Positions 6,280-7,276 of a DNA stretch of 7,276 bases are shown one piece after another. The DNA is from Streptosporangiaceae bacterium (GTDB lineage Bacteria > Actinomycetota > Actinomycetes > Streptosporangiales > Streptosporangiaceae), in the NCBI GenBank assembly GCA_030038715.1, contig JASHSO010000170.1, positions 1 to 7,276 on the forward strand, read 5' to 3'. Below the pieces are notes generated by a model. It searched no databases, was not told the DNA's origin, and worked only from the letters and a program-made list of their open reading frames with translations. Every line of letters begins with the position of its first letter. Position 1 is the stretch's first letter. Made by a program: the position numbers and the translations under genes.

Positions 6280-6293
6280 TGTCATTCGTAACA
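6280..6293. promoter_or_regulatory. Candidate regulator site TGTCA-N4-TAACA
   Basis: The divergent spacer 6229-6387 between the heme membrane protein and the DUF1918 gene is GC-rich except for this island. It contains the imperfect dyad TGTCA, four bases, TAACA. The form resembles half-site layouts of CRP/FNR-type regulators, but it matches no consensus closely. TTGTCA at 6279-6284 also resembles a -35 box without a fitting -10. No other promoter could be supported in this spacer. Confidence 0.25.
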
Positions 6294-6387
6294 GAGCCTG
6301 GGCTGGCTTGCCCACGGGACGGGTGCGCTGCGCTGTGCTGATCCGGGTGGCAGGCTTAATCGATGGCGAGGTGCGAGGAGGCAGGTC

Positions 6388-6597
6388 ATGCGAGCGAGCG
6401 TGGGTGACGAGGTGACTGTCAAGGGACGCCACCAAGGTGACGAGGACCGGCACGGCGAGATTGTCGAAGTCCACGGGGCTGCGGGAGCGCCGCCCTATCT
6501 GGTGCGCTGGCGGGACGACCACGAAAGCGTGTTCTTTCCTTCGTCCGACACCGTGGTCGAGCACCGTCCGGCGTCCCGGCGCGCCAAGGCGAGGTGA
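6388..6597 (+). CDS. DUF1918 domain-containing protein
   Basis: A 69-residue cytoplasmic protein made almost entirely of the DUF1918 domain, an SH3-like small barrel found mainly in actinobacteria; M. tuberculosis Rv2302 belongs to the same family. Conserved family stretches are VGDEVTVKGRHQGDEDRHGE (5-24), APPYLVRWRDDHESVFFP (35-52) and a VVEH end near 57-60, followed by a basic tail (RPASRRAKAR). No biochemical role is known; a nucleic-acid or ligand-binding role is only a guess from the fold. The start at 6388 is strongly supported by AGGAGG at 6376-6381, six bases upstream. This is the best ribosome-binding site in the window, so efficient translation is likely. It appears to be a single-gene unit, divergent from the membrane-protein gene and ending in a cluster of inverted repeats before the next convergent gene. 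Confidence 0.92.
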   Translation: MRASVGDEVTVKGRHQGDEDRHGEIVEVHGAAGAPPYLVRWRDDHESVFFPSSDTVVEHRPASRRAKAR

Positions 6598-6604
6598 CGG
6601 TGAC

Positions 6605-6645
6605 CCGAGATCTCGGCACGCCGATCGTGCCACCTAGCGGCTAGG
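6605..6645. terminator. Stacked inverted repeats between convergent genes, probable bidirectional terminator
   Basis: Three dyads lie in this 41-bp stretch. The first is the perfect palindrome CCGAGATCTCGG (6605-6616). The second is GGCACG (6615-6620), a five-base loop and CGTGCC (6626-6631), a good six-pair stem. The third is CCTAG (6633-6637), CGG and CTAGG (6641-6645), which spans the stop codon of the minus-strand gene. The first two share two bases and cannot form fully at once. The position between the DUF1918 stop and the opposing stop fits termination from both sides. No T-run is present. Confidence 0.5.
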
Positions 6646-7276
6646 AACTACCGATGAGCTTGATGTCGGAGACGGTCTCCTGGTAGGTGCCGGCGCTGTC
6701 GGGTGGCAGCCGGGTAAACCAGATCAGCACGTACCGGGCGGTAGTGGGATTGGCGGGCTGGAGAGACAACGTGCCGCTTGCGTCGGTTGCCTGGGCAACC
6801 GGCTGGAGGTCGGCCAGTTCCGGCGTATTGCCGACGCGTATCTGCACCGACGCGCCGGGATACGTGGCCAGCGTCATCTGTGCGCTGGTGATTGTCACTG
6901 GCTTACCCATATCCAGCAGCAGGCCAGTCCCGGACTCCAGGCCGGCGAACGTCGCAGTGGCGTACCAGTCTGTCTGCCAGCCGTCGCTGGCCGAGCCGTC
7001 GATCGCCAGGGAGGCCAGGCCGGGGTTGTCACCCTGGCCAACGCCGTCGGGACCGAAGGCCGCGGCACTGGCAGGGACTAGCGGCCCGGTGCCGGAGGCC
7101 GAGGACGTGATCGAGCGACTGACAGCAGGCGTCGGGTGAGCGGATGGCTTACCTCGATCCGACGCTGTTGAGCGGCCTGAGGTGTTGCCGGAGGTTGCCA
7201 GGTGGTAGCTGAGAAAGGCGACCGATGCCAGCAGCACCGCGGCCAACAGGAAGGTCCAGTTGTGTCGGGGCTGGCC
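6641..7276 (-). CDS. C-terminal part of membrane-anchored protein with discoidin-like domain (MurJ-associated pseudokinase type)
   Basis: The reverse strand is open from the right edge to the TAG at 6641-6643, giving 211 residues of a longer protein whose N-terminus is outside the window. It opens with GQPRHNWTFL and a transmembrane helix (about residues 7-27, rich in Leu/Ala/Val). A Ser/Thr/Pro-rich linker of about 45 residues follows. The final domain of about 130 residues has a discoidin (F5/8 type C)-like beta-sandwich pattern: LASLAIDGSASDGWQTDWY, then LLLDMGKPVTITSAQMTL, ASVQIRVGN and ARYVLIWFTRLPPD. In actinobacteria this ending is typical of the protein-kinase-like gene next to, or fused with, murJ/mviN (as in M. 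tuberculosis Rv3910). There a cytoplasmic pseudokinase is joined through one helix to an extracytoplasmic domain linked to cell-wall synthesis. The kinase part is not in view, so the assignment is by resemblance of the tail. Confidence 0.7.
   Translation of the reverse strand, partial: GQPRHNWTFLLAAVLLASVAFLSYHLATSGNTSGRSTASDRGKPSAHPTPAVSRSITSSASGTGPLVPASAAAFGPDGVGQGDNPGLASLAIDGSASDGWQTDWYATATFAGLESGTGLLLDMGKPVTITSAQMTLATYPGASVQIRVGNTPELADLQPVAQATDASGTLSLQPANPTTARYVLIWFTRLPPDSAGTYQETVSDIKLIGSS

Noticed and set aside
6687..7139. Plus-strand open frame opposite the discoidin-like protein
   Set aside because: The minus-strand frame is continuous to the right edge with a transmembrane helix and domain motifs. 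The plus frame shows no family match.
7244..7246. TTG as a start codon for the right-edge minus-strand gene
   Set aside because: It lies inside the transmembrane helix, and the frame continues open to the window edge. The true start is outside.
1..7276. DosR-type boxes, tRNA genes, CRISPR repeats, insertion-sequence ends
   Set aside because: Looked for because of the dormancy-like phosphoribosyltransferase and DUF1918 genes, but no GGGAC/GTCCC paired palindrome, cloverleaf, spaced repeat array or transposase remnant was found by eye.

Overview
The window reads as chromosomal DNA from a high-GC actinomycete. Base composition is strongly GC-rich, GC-ending codons dominate, Shine-Dalgarno sites are GGAG-like, GTG starts occur, and the gene families (DUF1918, group-1 luciferase-like oxidoreductase, Asp-variant ROK kinase) are typical of Streptomyces/Streptosporangiales-type genomes. 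The genus cannot be fixed from the sequence. No insertion sequence, integrase, CRISPR array, rRNA or tRNA was seen. The region looks like ordinary core or near-core chromosome with some lineage-specific metabolic genes.

Layout: (1) Bases 2-649, minus strand, encode most of exodeoxyribonuclease III (xthA/exoA); its C-terminus lies beyond the left edge. (2) After a 240-bp divergent spacer rich in inverted repeats, five genes run on the plus strand from 890 to 5508: a D-2-hydroxyacid dehydrogenase, a stand-alone phosphoribosyltransferase-domain protein, a ROK-family sugar kinase, a Nudix hydrolase and a luciferase-like flavin-dependent oxidoreductase. Gaps are 74, 178, 41 and 69 bp. The 178-bp gap before the kinase carries a repeat pattern that could be an operator, so two transcription units are plausible: dehydrogenase-phosphoribosyltransferase, and kinase-Nudix-oxidoreductase. 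(3) A minus-strand gene (5524-6228) for a multi-pass membrane protein with two spaced histidine pairs, of ferric-reductase/cytochrome-b type, converges on the oxidoreductase with 15 bp between stops. (4) A small DUF1918 gene (6388-6597) is divergent from it. (5) From the right edge to 6641, minus strand, lies the C-terminal part of a membrane-anchored protein: one transmembrane helix, a Ser/Thr/Pro-rich linker and a discoidin-like extracytoplasmic domain, as in actinobacterial MurJ-associated pseudokinase proteins.

How the genes might work together: the plus-strand block combines redox enzymes (dehydrogenase, flavin oxidoreductase), a sugar kinase and nucleotide-handling enzymes (phosphoribosyltransferase, Nudix). 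That fits small-molecule metabolism or damage repair, but no pathway can be named from the sequence. Phosphoribosyltransferase proteins of this type occur in the mycobacterial DosR dormancy regulon, but no convincing DosR-type box was seen here. The items most worth checking are the AACC repeat array upstream of the kinase, the Cys-to-Asp change in the kinase's zinc motif, the probable cofactor preference of the dehydrogenase, and the stacked inverted repeats at the two convergent gene ends. No clearly novel multi-gene system is evident.
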